In this document: piece after piece, positions 17,363 through 19,501 of the stretch
Numbering within the stretch: position 1 is the first letter of the stretch
Layout of the letters: every line of letters starts with the position of its first letter
Source: Candidatus Woesebacteria bacterium
GTDB taxonomy: Bacteria > Patescibacteriota > Microgenomatia > UBA1400 > MFAQ01
Assembly (NCBI GenBank): GCA_020052895.1
Contig: JAGVOE010000005.1
Location: 1 to 19,501, forward strand
Direction of reading: 5' to 3'
DNA: 19,501 bases
The notes under the pieces: generated by a model
What the model saw: only the letters and a program-made list of their open reading frames with translations
Databases searched by the model: none
What the model was told of the DNA's origin: nothing
Position numbers and translations under genes: made by a program

Positions 17363-19501
17363 TTATTTAAGTAGACGTTTTTCGATTTGGGCGATGACGC
17401 GCCGAGTACTATCGACCGCATCTGGGCTGACCGAGACCGAGGTAATGCCCCAGCTAACTAGTTTTTCGACTAGGTCTGGATAAAGGCTAGCTGCTTGGCC
17501 ACAGAGTGAGCTCGTGATGTGATGCTTGGCCGTGGTTTTGATAACATGCTCGAAAGCCCAGGTGACGGCGGGGTTTCTTTCGTCAAATTCACTGGCCACC
17601 ATCTCATTGTCTCGATCGGTGCCGAGTATGAGCATGGTTAAATCGTTACTGCCAATAGAAACACCGTCAATGCCAATTTGGATAAAGTCTTCAAGCAAAA
17701 TAACGTTGGAGGGAATCTCGACCATCATCCAGAGTTTGAAGGAGTTTGATCTGGTGAGACCAGCCGCCGAGATAATCCGTTTGACTTTGATGAGTTCGTC
17801 CACAGTACGGCAAAAAGGTAGCATCAGATGTAAATTTTTATAACCCATCTGATGGCGAACTTTCTTGATGGCTTCAAGCTCAAGATTAAAGACAGACTCA
17901 TCACTTATATAGCGGTAGGCACCTCTAAAACCTAGCATGGGGTTGGGTTCCACCGGCTCAAAACTGCTGCCTCCAACCAGATTACGATATTCGTTAGTCT
18001 TAAAATCTGAAGCTCGATAAACAACTGGTCGACTCCCAAAACTATGGGTAAAACGAGCTAGATTTTCGGCTAGTTGATTGATAAAAACTTTAGATTTACC
18101 ATCTTTGATCATTTTTTTGGGATGCACTCCAATTTGAGCCATCATAAATTCGGCTCGTAGCAGGCCAACACCGTCGGCGTTGCCTTGGGCTACTAGGGGG
18201 GCGAGCTCTGGCTCACCGAGGTTAACGTAAACCTTGGTGGCGGTTTGAGGAAACTCTTCTGCCTTAAACGGCTTGACGGTCTCTACTGAACCGGATTTTT
18301 CGGGGACACCGTTGTAAATAGTACCAGTGGAGCCGTTCACAGAGATCATCTGGTGATCCTTAAGAACTTTGGTAGCTGTTTTGGTACCGACAACGGCTGG
18401 GATACCGAGCTCTCGGGAAACGATGGCGGCGTGTGAAGTTTGCCCCCCTTTGTCGGTGACAATAGCAGCCGCTCTTTTCATAGCTGGTACAAAGTCGGGA
18501 GAGGTCATTTCGGTGACCAAAATATCACCGGAGTGAACTTGATTAATTTCGCTAGCGGACTTGATCTTGACTACTTTACCAACACCAATACCGAAAGAGG
18601 CTGGCTCTCCTTGAAGGATGGTCTTTAGTTTGCGAAGTTGGTCTTCAGAAATTTTTTGTTTGGCGTCGCCTAGATTAAGAGTGGTAATGGGTCTGGTTTG
18701 TACTAGGTAGAGGTGGTTGTTTTCGACGGCAAACTCACAGTCCTGAGGAGAGAAGTAGTGTTTTTGAAGTTTGATAGCTAGCTTGGCTACCTCAATGATT
18801 TGATCATCGGTTAATTTTGGAGCGGAAACTTTATTTTTGGGGACGGCGACTTTTTTAACGCCACTTGGGTAATGAAGGACTTCCATGATATTTTGTGAGG
18901 CAGGCTGTCGTGAGTGAATGGTGAGGGTATCTTTGTTCACGATATAGTGATCAGGGGTGACAACTCCTTGGACCATATAATCACCAAGACCCCAGACCAT
19001 TTCTACCACCATCTGATTTTTGTTTCTGGTGACGGGGTTCACCGAAAAGACCACTCCAGACACCTCCGACTGGACCATAAGCTGAACCGGCGCGGCGAGT
19101 AAGACCTGGAAATGATCGTAGCCTTTGGTGGCGCGATAAAAGATAGCTCGAGCTCCCCAAAGCGAAGCCCAAGCATGGCGGAGGGCTTGGATGAGATTGG
19201 AGTCTCCTTTGATATTGAGGTAGGACTCCTGTTGGCCAGCAAACGAAGCATCTGGTAGATCTTCGGCGGTGGCGGATGAACGAACAGCCACTAGAGGGTT
19301 TTTGTCCCCTGATTTTAGAGATTGGTAGTGAGTATATATTTCCTGGACTAGCTCGTCGGGAATATCGGCCGTGTTGATTAGGCGCTGAATTTTGATGGAG
19401 GCCTTCTGAAGCTCTTTTTGATCATTGACGTTGGTCTGACGAATTATTTCTTTGATGACGGGCTGGAGCGCATTGTGATCGATGAGGTATTCATAGGCTT
19501 G
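17363..19501 (-). CDS. ppsA: phosphoenolpyruvate synthase (5' end outside the window)
   Basis: The frame is open to the window edge; 712 residues are visible and perhaps 70-100 N-terminal residues are missing. The enzyme makes PEP from pyruvate and ATP through a phospho-His. Visible parts in order: the ATP-grasp domain (VAVRSSATAEDLPDASFAGQQES, later VSGVVFSVNPVTR and VQTRPITT), the swivelling phospho-His domain (GGQTSHAAIVSRELGIPAVVGT, with the catalytic His) and the C-terminal PEP/pyruvate barrel (GFRGAYRYI, IGSNDLTM, SLCGQAAS with the catalytic Cys). This domain order and these motifs indicate PpsA or the related pyruvate phosphate dikinase; PpsA fits better. eno follows after 11 nt. In an organism with minimal metabolism it may work in either direction. 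Confidence 0.93.
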   Translation of the reverse strand, partial: QAYEYLIDHNALQPVIKEIIRQTNVNDQKELQKASIKIQRLINTADIPDELVQEIYTHYQSLKSGDKNPLVAVRSSATAEDLPDASFAGQQESYLNIKGDSNLIQALRHAWASLWGARAIFYRATKGYDHFQVLLAAPVQLMVQSEVSGVVFSVNPVTRNKNQMVVEMVWGLGDYMVQGVVTPDHYIVNKDTLTIHSRQPASQNIMEVLHYPSGVKKVAVPKNKVSAPKLTDDQIIEVAKLAIKLQKHYFSPQDCEFAVENNHLYLVQTRPITTLNLGDAKQKISEDQLRKLKTILQGEPASFGIGVGKVVKIKSASEINQVHSGDILVTEMTSPDFVPAMKRAAAIVTDKGGQTSHAAIVSRELGIPAVVGTKTATKVLKDHQMISVNGSTGTIYNGVPEKSGSVETVKPFKAEEFPQTATKVYVNLGEPELAPLVAQGNADGVGLLRAEFMMAQIGVHPKKMIKDGKSKVFINQLAENLARFTHSFGSRPVVYRASDFKTNEYRNLVGGSSFEPVEPNPMLGFRGAYRYISDESVFNLELEAIKKVRHQMGYKNLHLMLPFCRTVDELIKVKRIISAAGLTRSNSFKLWMMVEIPSNVILLEDFIQIGIDGVSIGSNDLTMLILGTDRDNEMVASEFDERNPAVTWAFEHVIKTTAKHHITSSLCGQAASLYPDLVEKLVSWGITSVSVSPDAVDSTRRVIAQIEKRLLK

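Overview
The window reads like a piece of a small bacterial genome from the Candidate Phyla Radiation (Patescibacteria), most likely Microgenomates-like. The basis is family resemblance: a compact UvrC without its C-terminal HhH region, an HTH/Nudix-like protein of a type I associate with that group, small coiled-coil hypotheticals, tRNA genes without encoded CCA, very short intergenic gaps and few Shine-Dalgarno sequences. TGA is used as a stop, so the UGA=Gly code of Gracilibacteria/Absconditabacteria is excluded. The lineage is an inference; no rRNA is present.

Layout. (1) Bases 1-1582: tRNA-Gln(UUG) and tRNA-Leu(CAG), both on the minus strand, each followed by a terminator hairpin and a curious mosaic of copied tRNA tails, inverted T-arms and a shared core hairpin; between the two mosaics lies an HTH/Nudix-like gene. 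(2) 1583-2281, plus strand: an 81-codon orphan gene with its own promoter, SD and terminator, then tRNA-Phe(GAA), tRNA-Gly(GCC), tRNA-Leu(GAG) and tRNA-Val(UAC). (3) 13086 down to 2282, minus strand: uvrB, two unknown small genes, uvrA, a membrane-anchored transglutaminase-like protein, uvrC, a YvlD/holin-4_2-like membrane protein, secG and an orphan peptide-type solute-binding protein. All three core nucleotide excision repair genes are therefore in one run. (4) 13184-14515, plus strand: lexA, divergent from uvrB, and rsmI. (5) 19501 down to 14498, minus strand: pps (5' end cut by the window edge), eno and gpmI, the lower glycolysis/gluconeogenesis steps between 3-phosphoglycerate and pyruvate.

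How they work together. LexA sits head to head with uvrB, which suggests SOS-type control of at least uvrB and perhaps the following repair genes; an inverted repeat inside the lexA promoter is a candidate operator. SecG, the membrane-anchored binding protein and the transglutaminase-like protein form an envelope/secretion theme inside the same co-directional run.

Two points deserve attention. First, the two tRNA loci share a repeat architecture in which a tRNA 3' tail is duplicated about 120-125 bp away and each tail copy is paired with an inverted T-arm copy across a terminator-like hairpin; compensatory base changes between loci suggest a conserved structure or a copying mechanism. Second, nine protein genes have a near-consensus -10 box ending only 6-9 nt before the start codon, which predicts widespread leaderless transcripts, even for genes packed tightly against or inside the previous gene.
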